Origin: Flavobacteriales bacterium | GTDB lineage: Bacteria; Bacteroidota; Bacteroidia; Flavobacteriales_E; Vicingaceae | Reading direction: 5' to 3' | NCBI GenBank assembly: GCA_020853105.1 | Contig: JADYZM010000015.1 | Coordinates: 1-37,185 of the forward strand | DNA: 37,185 nt | In this document: positions 1 to 8,631 of the stretch, one piece after another | Numbering within the stretch: the first letter of the stretch is position 1 | How the letters are laid out: each line of letters opens with the position of its first letter | Notes under the pieces: model-generated | The model's database searches: none | Told to the model about the DNA's origin: nothing | Seen by the model: the letters and a program-made list of their open reading frames with translations, nothing else | Made by a program: the position numbers and the translations under genes

Positions 1-1318
1 TAACTGTGTCTGTACTGCCGCATGACCCGCTTATTGTATAGGTTATCACGTGGCTGCCTACTCCTGCTGTTGTCGGGTTAAATGTGCCGTTTGTCGCATT
101 GGTTATGCCTGTTCCACTCCATGTACCTCCGATTTCAGCGGCAGTTAAATTAACAGCGGAAGCATTTGCACAGAACGGTCCGGCAGGATTTATGGTTGCA
201 TCGCAACTGGCAGAGCAGTTTGGAACAGTTGATAAATCTGTGATTTCATAAAAATTACCTCCTCCATCTGTAACCTTTATTTGAGTGGCTCCACCAGGAG
301 GTGTTACTGTTGTTCCAGTACCGAAATTAACATAACCCGCAGGTGTATTGCAAGTTGTTGCTGGCGTCATTCCATTCAAACAAGTTCCAAAAGTCCATGA
401 ATAGCCACATGCCTGACATTCAGTCTGATTCGTAATTGGAGTTGAACTTGCAGGCATCCATTGAGCCCAAGTGTATGGGCCTGTTCCTCCAGATACGGTT
501 AAATCACCGTTTGTTTCCTTACATACAGTTAAGTTTACGGTAGTACATGCATTTGGAACCACACTAACATCTTCAACATAGTAATATGCATACGGATTCA
601 TAACACTAGCGTTGGAGCACACATAGTTAGTGCCTGAATTGCCATTAAAATTTCCTATTGTAATGAATTTTTCGCCTCCTGTTGCTAGATATGTCCATTC
701 TAATTTTGTCCAACCGTTGGTTGTTAAAATTGGTGAGCCTGCATACGTAAGTTGTGGTGTTACTCCATACGAACCTAAATCCGAATTACTTCCTACCGTT
801 GAACAGTTTATAGCTATCAATGAATTAGAAAAATGTACTGCAAAATTATTTGATGCCCATTTAACATTATCAGCCAAACTCACCCAAAATGAAACACAGT
901 ATTGTTGTCCGGCTGTTAATGGGGTAGTTAGCTCACCTTCTAAATACTCTCTCCACCCCGAACCTCCAGCAGAATTACAATCATTCGGCATTAAAGCCAT
1001 ACCTTCATATATAATGATTCCTGCATATCCATTACCGGTTCTAGCCGGTTCTGTTCCTAATATATTTGCGGGCACATCTACCCCCATAGATCCTAGAGTA
1101 TTGCAAGCATTGTATAAGTCAGAAGTTGAGCATGTATCTCCAACAATACTGATATATGGGTCAACCCAATTTGCTGCTTTATTTAATTCGCTCGGACCAA
1201 CAGGACATGAAGAATACGTTTCAAAACTAGGGTTCATTACTAAATTTTGTGCAACAGCATTTGCTGAAAAAATTACAATTGCTCCAAAGCACAATAAAAA
1301 ATTTCTACGTAATCTCAT
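1..1318 (-). CDS. Large secreted surface protein, N-terminal part, truncated by window edge
   Basis: An uninterrupted minus-strand frame runs from an ATG at 1318 to the window edge, giving 439 codons with no stop. The product begins with a signal peptide (MRLRRNFLLCFGAIVIFSAN, cleavage near AVAQ). A domain starting LVMNPSFETYSSCP follows, a type I know as the N-terminal jelly-roll-like domain of many Bacteroidota secreted proteins. The last 65 or so residues are an Ig-like/SprB-type repeat (GGTWSGTGITNATNGTF then VGSHVITYTISGSC), usually found in tandem in gliding adhesins and other T9SS cargo. The missing C-terminus probably holds more repeats and a sorting domain; this is inference. Cysteines are frequent, as expected for an extracellular protein. 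A perfect TAnnTTTG element lies 29 bp upstream of the ATG. The overlapping plus-strand frame at 630-1340 is a shadow of this gene. Confidence 0.85.
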   Translation of the reverse strand, partial: MRLRRNFLLCFGAIVIFSANAVAQNLVMNPSFETYSSCPVGPSELNKAANWVDPYISIVGDTCSTSDLYNACNTLGSMGVDVPANILGTEPARTGNGYAGIIIYEGMALMPNDCNSAGGSGWREYLEGELTTPLTAGQQYCVSFWVSLADNVKWASNNFAVHFSNSLIAINCSTVGSNSDLGSYGVTPQLTYAGSPILTTNGWTKLEWTYLATGGEKFITIGNFNGNSGTNYVCSNASVMNPYAYYYVEDVSVVPNACTTVNLTVCKETNGDLTVSGGTGPYTWAQWMPASSTPITNQTECQACGYSWTFGTCLNGMTPATTCNTPAGYVNFGTGTTVTPPGGATQIKVTDGGGNFYEITDLSTVPNCSASCDATINPAGPFCANASAVNLTAAEIGGTWSGTGITNATNGTFNPTTAGVGSHVITYTISGSCGSTDTV

Positions 1319-1347
1319 TTTTTTAACCTTAATATTTTGATTTTAAT

Positions 1348-1355
1348 CAAATATA
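1348..1355 (-). promoter_or_regulatory. Probable -7 promoter element of the surface protein gene
   Basis: The minus strand reads TATATTTG, a perfect match to the Bacteroidota -7 consensus TAnnTTTG. It leaves about 29 bp to the ATG at 1318. No clear -33 TTG is present at the usual distance. The element overlaps the inverted repeat TTTGATT-tt-AATCAAA at 1336-1351. The 14-base string TATATTTGATTAAA also occurs upstream of the S74 gene at 21226-23082. Confidence 0.5.
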
Positions 1356-1513
1356 ATTATGAAATAATTTATAAGGAATATAATTTGTTTCTCTACATTA
1401 GATTTATAAAGCATAAATTATGTATATAAATGGTAGAAATTTAAAAAAAAATAATTTAAAATTATATCACTTATTTTTGCCAACACATTAATTTTCTGTT
1501 TATTACAAAAGCA

Positions 1514-1554
1514 CTAAATATTTAGTCTTATTAAATTCACGCCTAAATATTTAG
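1514..1554. repeat. Tandem pair of perfect 12-bp palindromes, candidate operator pair
   Basis: CTAAATATTTAG occurs at 1514-1525 and again at 1543-1554, so the centres are 29 bp apart, close to three helical turns. Each copy is a perfect palindrome and contains C and G at its ends, which is unusual in this A/T-only context. The pair lies about 160-205 bp upstream of the surface gene's -7 element. This is the geometry of two sites for a dimeric regulator; binding is inferred. Confidence 0.45.
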
Positions 1555-1645
1555 CAGATTAATTCTATTTTATTAGCACTACAAACAAAAATAAACACAT
1601 AGTGTTAACAAATATAACATTTTTTGTTAAATTATTAAAGTAACA

Positions 1646-1654
1646 GGGGGGGGG
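1646..1654. repeat. Homopolymeric G9 tract
   Basis: Nine consecutive G on the plus strand (C on the coding strand of both neighbours) lie 12 bp beyond the aspartate kinase stop codon. G/C runs of this length are rare in a genome this AT-rich and can slip during replication. The tract lies outside both coding regions and about 290 bp upstream of the surface gene's -7 box, too far to alter promoter spacing directly. Confidence 0.8.
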
Positions 1655-1666
1655 TTGAATAAAATA

Positions 1667-2932
1667 TTATTTCATCACAATTCGAACAGAGTTTCTGCTT
1701 TTTTGAATGAGTAAAGTTTCTTTGTCTTTTGTGAATTTATTTATTGTTTCTTCATCATAATGTCTAATTGTGAGCAATTCAACATCATCGTTGTATTTAA
1801 CAGCATATTTTAAATTCAAGTTCTCTATAAGTTTTGATATTTTTTGCTGATTATAATCAACACAAACAGAAAAACTGATTGCAGAATTTTGCATCAAATG
1901 AATTTTAACTCCCAATTGAGAAAAAACTCCAAAAATATGACTCAAATGATCTTCCATTATAAATGAATAATCTCGAACTGATATTGAAATTAGTACTAAA
2001 TTTTTCTTAAAAATATAACTCGGAATAAACGAATCTTCAGAAGTGTTTTCATTTATTAAAGTTCCAGATTCGTTTGGATTAACAAATGATTTTACATACA
2101 ACGGAATGTTTTTGTTTTGTAATGGTTTAATTGTTTTGGGGTGAATAACCGACGCCCCATAGTATGCTAACTCGATAGCCTCACGATACGAAATGTTATT
2201 AAGTTTTTGAGTATCGTTAAAATATTTTGGGTCAGCATTCAACATACCAGGAACATCTTTCCATATAGTTACATCGTTAGCATTCAGGCAATAAGCTAAA
2301 ATTCCGGCAGTGAAATCAGAACCTTCTCGCCCTAATGTTGTAGTAAAATTTTCTGAACTTGAGCCGATAAACCCTTGAGTTATCAATATGGTTTGTTCTT
2401 TTCCGGTAAATTCACAGGCTAGTTTATCATTTGCAAGTTTTTCTGTAAGTTCCCAATTGATACGTGCATCTCTATGGGTGTTATCAGTTTGTATAATATT
2501 TCTAATATCTATCCATTTATTATTAACTCCGACATAGTTAAGGTAAGCACTTACAATTTTTGTTGAAACTATTTCACCGACTGAAACAATTTGGTCATAT
2601 ACATAATCATATTCTCTTGTTGGTGCATCTTCAATTTCCCATTCAATTTCAACAAATGAATTATGAATGTCTTGAAAAATTTGATGTTCACAGTCCCCAA
2701 ATAATTCTTTGATTATCAAATAATGAAAATCTTTGACCTGTTGAAGATATTCCAAACATTTTCCATCAGCATTCATATACGATTCTACGACTTTTTCTAA
2801 AGCATTAGTTGTTTTATCCATTGCTGAAATAACAATGGTTAAATCGTCGTCATACAATCGGATTACTTTTTCAACATTCTTGACAGCTTCGGCATTTTTG
2901 ACAGACGCCCCACCAAACTTAAAAACTTTCAT
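1667..2932 (-). CDS. lysC: Aspartate kinase (monofunctional)
   Basis: Cytoplasmic enzyme that phosphorylates L-aspartate with ATP, the first step towards lysine, threonine, methionine and diaminopimelate. The 421-residue length fits monofunctional aspartokinases. The N-terminal nucleotide-binding motif KFGGAS is at residues 5-10, and the aspartate-binding motif TTLGREGSDFT is at 198-208. The segment VTIWKDVPGMLNADP follows at 221-235. The C-terminal 120 residues look like paired ACT domains (LVLISISVRDYSFIMEDHL and on), the usual site of lysine or threonine feedback. There is no fused homoserine dehydrogenase. The ATG lies 12 bp after the stop of the upstream acetyltransferase gene, so the two are probably co-transcribed. 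Bacteroidota often carry more than one aspartokinase, so the symbol is by family. Confidence 0.93.
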   Translation of the reverse strand: MKVFKFGGASVKNAEAVKNVEKVIRLYDDDLTIVISAMDKTTNALEKVVESYMNADGKCLEYLQQVKDFHYLIIKELFGDCEHQIFQDIHNSFVEIEWEIEDAPTREYDYVYDQIVSVGEIVSTKIVSAYLNYVGVNNKWIDIRNIIQTDNTHRDARINWELTEKLANDKLACEFTGKEQTILITQGFIGSSSENFTTTLGREGSDFTAGILAYCLNANDVTIWKDVPGMLNADPKYFNDTQKLNNISYREAIELAYYGASVIHPKTIKPLQNKNIPLYVKSFVNPNESGTLINENTSEDSFIPSYIFKKNLVLISISVRDYSFIMEDHLSHIFGVFSQLGVKIHLMQNSAISFSVCVDYNQQKISKLIENLNLKYAVKYNDDVELLTIRHYDEETINKFTKDKETLLIQKSRNSVRIVMK

Positions 2933-2944
2933 CTTTTTATTAAC

Positions 2945-3400
2945 CTAATATTCAAATCTCAATTTACCATTTATCCATTGTGGATCGAATTCGGCATCAA
3001 ATTTTTTGTAAAAATTCAATGCAGGTTCATTCCAATCAAGCACTTGCCAAATCATTTGTCTAACTTTTAATTCTTTAGCAGCTTTTATAGTTTCTGCAAA
3101 TAATAATTGCCCAACACCATTTCCTCTATATTGTTGCTTAACAATAATATCCTCCAAATATAAATTTTTACCCGTCCATGTAGAATATCGAATATAATAA
3201 AAAGACATGCCTATAATTTGATTTTCTACTTCAGCTAGTAAAATCCAAAACCAAGGTTGGTTGCCAAAACCATCTTTTTTTAATTCATCAATAGTAATTT
3301 TTACTTCAGAAGAAGCTTTTTCATAACCGGCAAGTTCTTTTATTAATTCTACTACTTCAGTTAAATCCTCAGGTGTTGCTTTTCTAACTCTAATTTCCAT
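2945..3400 (-). CDS. GNAT acetyltransferase, SSAT-like (putative diamine N-acetyltransferase)
   Basis: A 151-residue GCN5-related N-acetyltransferase. The acetyl-CoA loop is visible as QQYRGNGVGQLL, preceded by the strand LYLEDIIV and followed by WNEPALNFYKKFDAE. These three blocks closely match the eukaryotic spermidine/spermine acetyltransferase pattern (LYLED, RGxGxG, WNxPxxxFYxxxGA), so polyamines or related amines are likely substrates; this is inference. The start is set at the internal ATG (MEIRVRKATPED) rather than an upstream ATG at 3433. GNAT domains begin at this point, and a perfect TAnnTTTG promoter element lies between the two ATGs. It leads into aspartate kinase with a 12-bp gap. 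Confidence 0.88.
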   Translation of the reverse strand: MEIRVRKATPEDLTEVVELIKELAGYEKASSEVKITIDELKKDGFGNQPWFWILLAEVENQIIGMSFYYIRYSTWTGKNLYLEDIIVKQQYRGNGVGQLLFAETIKAAKELKVRQMIWQVLDWNEPALNFYKKFDAEFDPQWINGKLRFEY

Positions 3401-3405
3401 GAGAA

Positions 3406-3413
3406 CAAAAGTA
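3406..3413 (-). promoter_or_regulatory. -7 promoter element of the acetyltransferase-aspartate kinase pair
   Basis: The minus strand reads TACTTTTG, matching TAnnTTTG exactly and ending 5 bp before the ATG at 3400. If used, the transcript would have almost no leader, and the longer reading from 3433 would be excluded. No convincing -33 TTG is seen at the normal distance. Confidence 0.45.
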
Positions 3414-3496
3414 ATAAAGTAATTAACAAACATTAATACAGTATGGATTAAACTTTATTATTAAAATTCATTACTTTGCAATCAAAATAAATTTTC

Positions 3497-4501
3497 ATGA
3501 TGAATGTTAAAACACTAAACGAGTTTATATTGGATAAACAACACGAATTTCCATACGCTTCAGGCGAACTGACTCGTTTACTAAACGATATAGGTATTGC
3601 TTCAAAAATTGTTAATAGAGAAGTTAGAAAAGCAGGGTTACTTAGTATTTTGGGGGCTTCCGGCACTGAAAATATTCAAGGTGAAGATCAACAAAAACTT
3701 GATGTTTATGCAGACAATCAATTTATTAATGCATTCAAATATGGAGGTCAAGTTTGTGCTGTTGCTTCAGAAGAAAATGAAACTTTTTTGACGTTTGACA
3801 ACGAGCCTTCCAAACACGGAAAATACATAGTTACTTTCGACCCACTCGATGGTTCTTCAAATATTGATGTTAACGTTTCTATTGGAACAATTTTTTCTAT
3901 TTATAGAAGAGTAACTACAGAAGGGGCACCACAATTAGAAGATTTTTTACAAAAAGGAAGTCAACAAGTTGCAGCAGGATATGTGGTTTATGGACCATCA
4001 ACTATGTTGGTTTATACAACCGGTCGTGGAGTGAATGGTTTCACGCTCGATCCATCAATTGGAGTATATTGTTTGTCTAATCCGGATATGAAAATGCCTG
4101 AAAATGGAAGAATTTATTCATTTAATGAAGGGAATTACAACAGTTACTCTCCCGGACTTCAAAAATATTGTGATTGGGTAAAAGAGGAAGATAAATCTAC
4201 AGGACGACCATACTCATGTCGTTACATCGCTTCTATGGTTTCTGATATTCATAGAAATCTAATAAAAGGTGGAGTTTTCTGCTACCCCGCAACGAAAGGC
4301 TCCCCAAATGGAAAACTCAGGCTTTTATATGAATGCAACCCTATGGCTTTTATTGTTGAACAAGCCGGTGGAATTGCAACTACAGGTAATCAAAGAATAC
4401 TTGACATTCAACCCTCTTCATTACACCAAAGAGTTCCAGTGATAATGGGTTCAAAAAACATGACAAATAAAGTTCTAGAATTCGTTAAACAATTTGGATA
4501 A
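3497..4501 (+). CDS. fbp: Fructose-1,6-bisphosphatase, class I
   Basis: Gluconeogenic enzyme that hydrolyses fructose 1,6-bisphosphate to fructose 6-phosphate in the cytoplasm. The 334-residue length is normal for class I enzymes. The signature FDPLDGSSN lies at residues 114-122 and supplies the metal-binding aspartates. Upstream are [15 protein letters not shown] (62-76) and the acidic pair in ASEENE (90-95). The C-terminal block [20 protein letters not shown] is the usual substrate-binding region. The first ATG is followed at once by a second, and either may be used. Its last codons overlap by 8 bp the TTG start of the next gene, so it heads a likely operon with the MORN protein and the VWA protein. 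Confidence 0.96.
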   Translation: MMNVKTLNEFILDKQHEFPYASGELTRLLNDIGIASKIVNREVRKAGLLSILGASGTENIQGEDQQKLDVYADNQFINAFKYGGQVCAVASEENETFLTFDNEPSKHGKYIVTFDPLDGSSNIDVNVSIGTIFSIYRRVTTEGAPQLEDFLQKGSQQVAAGYVVYGPSTMLVYTTGRGVNGFTLDPSIGVYCLSNPDMKMPENGRIYSFNEGNYNSYSPGLQKYCDWVKEEDKSTGRPYSCRYIASMVSDIHRNLIKGGVFCYPATKGSPNGKLRLLYECNPMAFIVEQAGGIATTGNQRILDIQPSSLHQRVPVIMGSKNMTNKVLEFVKQFG

Positions 4502-5627
4502 GTTAACATTTAAAATAGCTGCTTTTTTCTTACTTGTTTTCCCTTTTCTATTAAATGGGCAACAAGTTATAACCGAAAAAATTCAAATTGATACTGCATT
4601 CATTTCTTATGAAGTAATTTATAAAGAAACAATTGGCGATTATTTTCAATTAAAAAAAGCCGTTTTTGCCCATGACACATCTGTTGTTGCTATTGAAAAA
4701 AACTTCTCCAATGGTGTTCAAAACGGACTCACTCGAGTTTATTATCCTTCAGGAAAGCTTAGAATTAAGTCGATTTACGGCAATGGTAAACTTCAAGGGG
4801 AATGGACTCTATACGGCGAAGATGGGGTAATTATTACAAAAGGTGTTTATAACTATGGTGTTAAAGACGGGTATTGGGCGTACAAAAGTTTAAAAACATA
4901 TGGGAGATACAGTAATGGACTTAAACACAGAAATTGGGTAAAAAAAGATCGAAACAATCAAAAGTTCAAAGCGTGGTTTTGGAATGGAAAACTTAAAAAA
5001 GGTTCTACAATTTTTAACGAAAACTATCAAACTCATGCAGATACGTTTTTTGTGGTTACTCAAACTGATTCTCTTCAAAAAGATTCATCTCAAACAGAAA
5101 CTATATCCATAGATTCTAAATTGATTTCGGCTTTTAAACATATTGCTCAGAACTATTATTTTAGAAAAGCAGCTAAAGATTTCTTCAGAACAACAAAAAA
5201 AGAAAGAGCTAAGTTTATTGATACTTATGTAGATTTGAGTAAAGATGTCTTTAAATTCACAATTGCACCTGCAACTTTTCCAATGAATGTAGACTTCAAA
5301 ATTGCCCCAAATTCAAAACTTATGATTGACTCAATTTTGTCGGTTAACGGAGCAGAAATTCAATCCGAGTTTACCTCCGACACTCTTGAAAATAATTCAG
5401 CATTCTTAAAATATGCAACCGATTTAAAATCAAATATGGTTTTATTTGTTTCAAAACCTCACAAAAATATAGTTGCAATTGAATTGGTTGAAATTGTTGA
5501 AGAAACAGCCAAAACACAATTAATCAACCAACACCAAAGCCTGAGCTTTGCAAAGATGAAATTATTGGTATATATCAATGATAAAAATGAAGTTGTAGAG
5601 GTCAAATATCCGATTCTCAATCAATAA
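4494..5627 (+). CDS. Secreted MORN-type repeat protein (YwqK-like), TTG start
   Basis: A 377-residue protein of unknown function. It has an N-terminal signal peptide (hydrophobic core [13 protein letters not shown], cleavage near NGQQ). MORN-2/YwqK-like repeats fill about residues 65-165, recognisable by the pattern G-x-L-x-G-x-W-x-x-Y-x-x-x-G-x-x-x ([27 protein letters not shown]). The C-terminal half has no domain I recognise. No ATG or GTG is in frame near the start: the frame opens after a TAG just upstream, and TTG at 4494 is the only standard start giving the signal peptide. It overlaps fbp by 8 bp, suggesting coupled translation. The VWA protein follows after 15 bp. Probably periplasmic or outer-membrane facing. 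Confidence 0.8.
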   Translation: MDKLTFKIAAFFLLVFPFLLNGQQVITEKIQIDTAFISYEVIYKETIGDYFQLKKAVFAHDTSVVAIEKNFSNGVQNGLTRVYYPSGKLRIKSIYGNGKLQGEWTLYGEDGVIITKGVYNYGVKDGYWAYKSLKTYGRYSNGLKHRNWVKKDRNNQKFKAWFWNGKLKKGSTIFNENYQTHADTFFVVTQTDSLQKDSSQTETISIDSKLISAFKHIAQNYYFRKAAKDFFRTTKKERAKFIDTYVDLSKDVFKFTIAPATFPMNVDFKIAPNSKLMIDSILSVNGAEIQSEFTSDTLENNSAFLKYATDLKSNMVLFVSKPHKNIVAIELVEIVEETAKTQLINQHQSLSFAKMKLLVYINDKNEVVEVKYPILNQ

Positions 5628-5642
5628 TTTATACAAAACAAC

Positions 5643-7724
5643 ATGCCTACTTTTCAAATAACAACCGAGCAATCCATTTGGTTTTTTCCACTTTGTTTAC
5701 TGCTGGGTTTTGGCTATGCCTTTTGGTTATACAGAAAAGATGATAGGTTTGAAGACACAAAAAAATGGATTAAACAAGTATTGTTTTTTTGTCGATTTTC
5801 ATTGGTTTCAATCCTTGCATTTCTGTTACTATCCCCATTCATTAAAATAATTTCAAACACCATCGAAAAACCAATTGTCATTTTTGCTCAAGATAATTCC
5901 TCTTCTATTTTGATGAATAAAGACTCATCTTTTTATAAAGATGAATATTTAAAACAAACCGAAGAATTTATTGGTGAGCTTTCAAAAGACTTTGAAGTTA
6001 AAAAATATACATTTGGAGAAACTCTCAACAACAATCAACCGATTGATTACTCAGAAAAATCAACAAATTTATCGGAAGTTTTTAATCAAATTGAATCCAA
6101 ATACTACAACCAAAATGTAGGTGCTTTAATTCTTGCCAGCGATGGAATCTATAATCAAGGAAGTAATCCACTTTTTTTAAACTCATCTCCTCCATATAAT
6201 ATTTATACTATTTTGCTGGGTGACACAACCATTCGAAGGGATTTCATTTTAAAAGAAGTCATTCACAATAAAATCACCTTTCTCAAAAACAAATTTCCGG
6301 TCGAAATATTTGCTCAGATAAATAAGGCCGCAGGAAAAAAAACTACTTTAAAAATTATACAAAACGAATCCGTACTTTACACAAAGGATTTTTTCATACA
6401 AAACCATACATTTTCTATCTCAGAAACAGTTATACTTGAAGCAAAAAACACAGGAACACAACACTATAGAATTGAATTTTCTGAGCTAGATGATGAAACC
6501 AGTATTATCAACAACAAAAAAGATATATACATTGAAGTTCTAGACGGAAGACAAAACATTTTAATTCTGGCAAATTCACCACACCCCGATATTGCTGCAA
6601 TAAAAAAATCTATTGAAAGTAATGAAAACTATAAAGTTACAACCGATTACTACTCTAGTTTTAATGGTAATTTAACTCCATATAATTTATTAATTGCACA
6701 TCAAATCCCAACAAATCAACCTCTTTTCAAAGTGTTGCAAACAAATCCTATTCCGGTTTGGTATATTATTGGAACCCAAAGCTCAGAAATTGAAATTAAC
6801 CGATTGAATTTAGGAGTTGAATTACAAAACTCAAAGGGACAGTTTAATGATATCTTGCCAAAATCAAATTCTCAATTTCCATTGTTTACATTATCCGAAA
6901 ACACTCAAAAATTAATTGAGAAATTCGCTCCTCTCAAAGGTTATTTCGGAAATTACAAACCTACTTTTGAGATTTATCCGTTGTTAAATCAAAAAATTGG
7001 GAATATAGAAACTAAAAATCCATTGCTGTACTATGCTCAACTCGATTCAAAAAAATTGGCTGTGTTATTTGGCGAAGGAATTTGGAAATGGCGAATGCAA
7101 GATTTCTTAACAAACCAAAACCACAATGCTATTAACGAGTTGATAAACAAAACTGTTCAATTTTTATCATTAAAAGAAGATAAAAGTAAATTTAGAATTT
7201 CTCATAACTCGCTTTTTAAAGAGAATGAGGAAATTATCATAAATGCAGAGCTCTACAACGACAGCTATGAACTTATAAATGATCCGGAAGTAAAAATTAC
7301 TTTAACCGGTGAAAATCAAAAGAATTACAATTTTATTTTTAATAAAACTTCAAAAGCTTATTTCTTAAATGCCGGGGTTTTACCGACAGGTTCATACAGT
7401 TATTCTGCCCACACAACCCTTGGTGATAAAAAATACGTGCAAAACGGAAAATTTCAAGTTATACCTCTTGTTCTTGAAGCAAACTCAACTACAGCAAATG
7501 CACAATTGCTGCAAAATATTGCAAGTAAATATGGTGGAAAAATGGTTTATCCCAATCTAATGAAAAGCTTGGCAGATGAAATTCGTTCAAACAAGAATAT
7601 CACCTCGATTATATTTGAAGAACTAAAAATTAAAGAATGGATACACCTAAGATGGTTGTTTTTTGTTTTATTAACTTTACTTAGTTTAGAATGGTTTATG
7701 AGAAAACAAAATGGTGCTTATTAA
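5643..7724 (+). CDS. Membrane-anchored VWA-domain protein (BatA-like N-terminus)
   Basis: A 693-residue membrane protein. Two hydrophobic helices lie near the N-terminus (about 12-30 and 45-70), as in the BatA-type double-TM module. A von Willebrand factor A-like domain follows: the MIDAS motif DxSxS is intact as D84, S86, S88 (AQDNSSSIL), and ILASDGIYNQGSN supplies the later aspartate. The middle (about 290-560) is unassigned. An Ig-like segment precedes a final TM helix (LRWLFFVLLTLLSLEWFM) and a short charged tail. The architecture matches large Bacteroidota VWA proteins of unknown function that sit in the inner membrane with a periplasmic body. It lies 15 bp after the MORN gene in the fbp operon. 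Metal-dependent protein binding is inferred from the motif only. Confidence 0.82.
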   Translation: MPTFQITTEQSIWFFPLCLLLGFGYAFWLYRKDDRFEDTKKWIKQVLFFCRFSLVSILAFLLLSPFIKIISNTIEKPIVIFAQDNSSSILMNKDSSFYKDEYLKQTEEFIGELSKDFEVKKYTFGETLNNNQPIDYSEKSTNLSEVFNQIESKYYNQNVGALILASDGIYNQGSNPLFLNSSPPYNIYTILLGDTTIRRDFILKEVIHNKITFLKNKFPVEIFAQINKAAGKKTTLKIIQNESVLYTKDFFIQNHTFSISETVILEAKNTGTQHYRIEFSELDDETSIINNKKDIYIEVLDGRQNILILANSPHPDIAAIKKSIESNENYKVTTDYYSSFNGNLTPYNLLIAHQIPTNQPLFKVLQTNPIPVWYIIGTQSSEIEINRLNLGVELQNSKGQFNDILPKSNSQFPLFTLSENTQKLIEKFAPLKGYFGNYKPTFEIYPLLNQKIGNIETKNPLLYYAQLDSKKLAVLFGEGIWKWRMQDFLTNQNHNAINELINKTVQFLSLKEDKSKFRISHNSLFKENEEIIINAELYNDSYELINDPEVKITLTGENQKNYNFIFNKTSKAYFLNAGVLPTGSYSYSAHTTLGDKKYVQNGKFQVIPLVLEANSTTANAQLLQNIASKYGGKMVYPNLMKSLADEIRSNKNITSIIFEELKIKEWIHLRWLFFVLLTLLSLEWFMRKQNGAY

Positions 7725-7743
7725 TTAAAAAAAACTAACAAAT

Positions 7744-7775
7744 TTGTTTTATTTCAACTGAAAATAGTACCTTAG
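7744..7775 (+). promoter_or_regulatory. Promoter of the small lipoprotein gene
   Basis: TTG at 7744-7746, a 21-bp spacer and TACCTTAG at 7768-7775 (one mismatch to TAnnTTTG) form a Bacteroidota-type promoter. The start codon is 18 bp further on, giving a very short leader. It marks the small downstream gene as separately transcribed. Confidence 0.55.
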
Positions 7776-7793
7776 CATAACAATACTTAATCT

Positions 7794-7985
7794 ATGAAAA
7801 AGTCTGTTTTATTAAAAGTGCTTTCTTTTATTTTTGTAGCTGGTTTATTGTCATCTTCGGTTTCTTTAATCCTATCTTGTTCAAATAAACCAACTTCCAG
7901 CACCAGAAATGGAGGTAAAAAAGTGTCGTCTTCCGGACATATTGGAAACAAAAAACACAAAAACAGTCACGTTTGGGGAAAATAA
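7794..7985 (+). CDS. Small lipoprotein, 63 aa, unknown function
   Basis: The product has a basic start (MKKSVLLKVL), a hydrophobic stretch and a lipobox-like LILSC near residue 29, so it could become a lipoprotein with a mature part of only about 35 residues. The tail is basic and rich in Ser, Gly, Lys and His (GHIGNKKHKNSHVWGK). I do not recognise the family, though short Bacteroidota lipoproteins with basic His/Lys tails are familiar. A promoter-like pair sits at the right distance, and the position between two convergent gene groups fits a real gene. The minus-strand frame covering it has no such features. Confidence 0.65.
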   Translation: MKKSVLLKVLSFIFVAGLLSSSVSLILSCSNKPTSSTRNGGKKVSSSGHIGNKKHKNSHVWGK

Positions 7986-8011
7986 ACTTTTGATTAATCT
8001 CGTTTAAGATA

Positions 8012-8629
8012 TTACAACACATCTAAAGACCCTATTCCTTCGCGAATCACAACCGGCTCATCTTGTGTGCAGTCAATAACCGTAGAAGCATGGTTATGAC
8101 CATAGCCGCCATCAATCACTACATCTATTTTTGAAGAATATTTTTCATGAATGAGTTCTGGGTCTGTAATGTATTCAATGATTTCATCATCATCGTGAAC
8201 AGATGTTGATAGCATAGGATTTCCTAGCTCCCGAACAATTGTCCGAGCTATATTGTTATCAGGAATTCGAATTCCGATTGTTTTCTTATTGGATTTAAAC
8301 AATTTTGGAACTTGATTGTTTGCATTTAAAATAAATGTATATGCACCGGGCAATGCTCTGTTCAATAACTTATAGGTAGAATTACTGAACTGCATGGTAT
8401 AATCGGAAATATTTCGCAAATCATGACAAATCAGTGAAAAATTAATTTTCTCCACCTTTATTCCTTTGAGTAATGCCATTTTTTCAACTGCTCTTCGATT
8501 AAGTAGATCACACGCCATACTATAAACTGTGTCTGTCGGATAGATAATTACACCACCTTTTCTCAAAATAGAAATTACCTGATTTATTTTTCTTGGATCC
8601 GGATTGTCTGGGTGTATATCAAGCAACAT
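8012..8629 (-). CDS. YciO-type YrdC/Sua5 family protein (putative threonylcarbamoyl-AMP synthase)
   Basis: A 205-residue YrdC-domain protein. Members make threonylcarbamoyl-AMP from threonine, bicarbonate and ATP for the t6A37 tRNA modification. The core motif is GGVIIYPTDTVYSMACDL near residues 29-46. Later blocks PGAYTFILNANN, KTIGIRIPDN and NPMLSTS follow the YciO order closely, and so does the opening LLDIHPDNP. YciO proteins are close relatives of TsaC whose role in t6A synthesis is less certain, so another TsaC may exist elsewhere in the genome. It starts 2 bp after the transaldolase stop codon on the same strand, so it is transcribed with it. Confidence 0.88.
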   Translation of the reverse strand: MLLDIHPDNPDPRKINQVISILRKGGVIIYPTDTVYSMACDLLNRRAVEKMALLKGIKVEKINFSLICHDLRNISDYTMQFSNSTYKLLNRALPGAYTFILNANNQVPKLFKSNKKTIGIRIPDNNIARTIVRELGNPMLSTSVHDDDEIIEYITDPELIHEKYSSKIDVVIDGGYGHNHASTVIDCTQDEPVVIREGIGSLDVL

Positions 8630-8631
8630 TT

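Larger units (their letters stand above)
1319..1666. other. 348-bp AT-rich intergenic region with promoter and palindromes
   Basis: No gene is visible in this gap between the aspartate kinase stop and the start of the surface protein, both on the minus strand. It holds the probable promoter of the surface gene (1348-1355), a 7-bp inverted repeat at the expected transcription start (1336-1351), two copies of the perfect palindrome CTAAATATTTAG (1514-1525 and 1543-1554) and a run of nine G (1646-1654). The rest is nearly pure A and T. Confidence 0.7.

Noticed and set aside
630..1340. Plus-strand open frame of 236 codons
   Set aside because: The minus strand here has a longer uninterrupted frame with a signal peptide and typical secreted-protein domains; the plus frame has neither and is its shadow.
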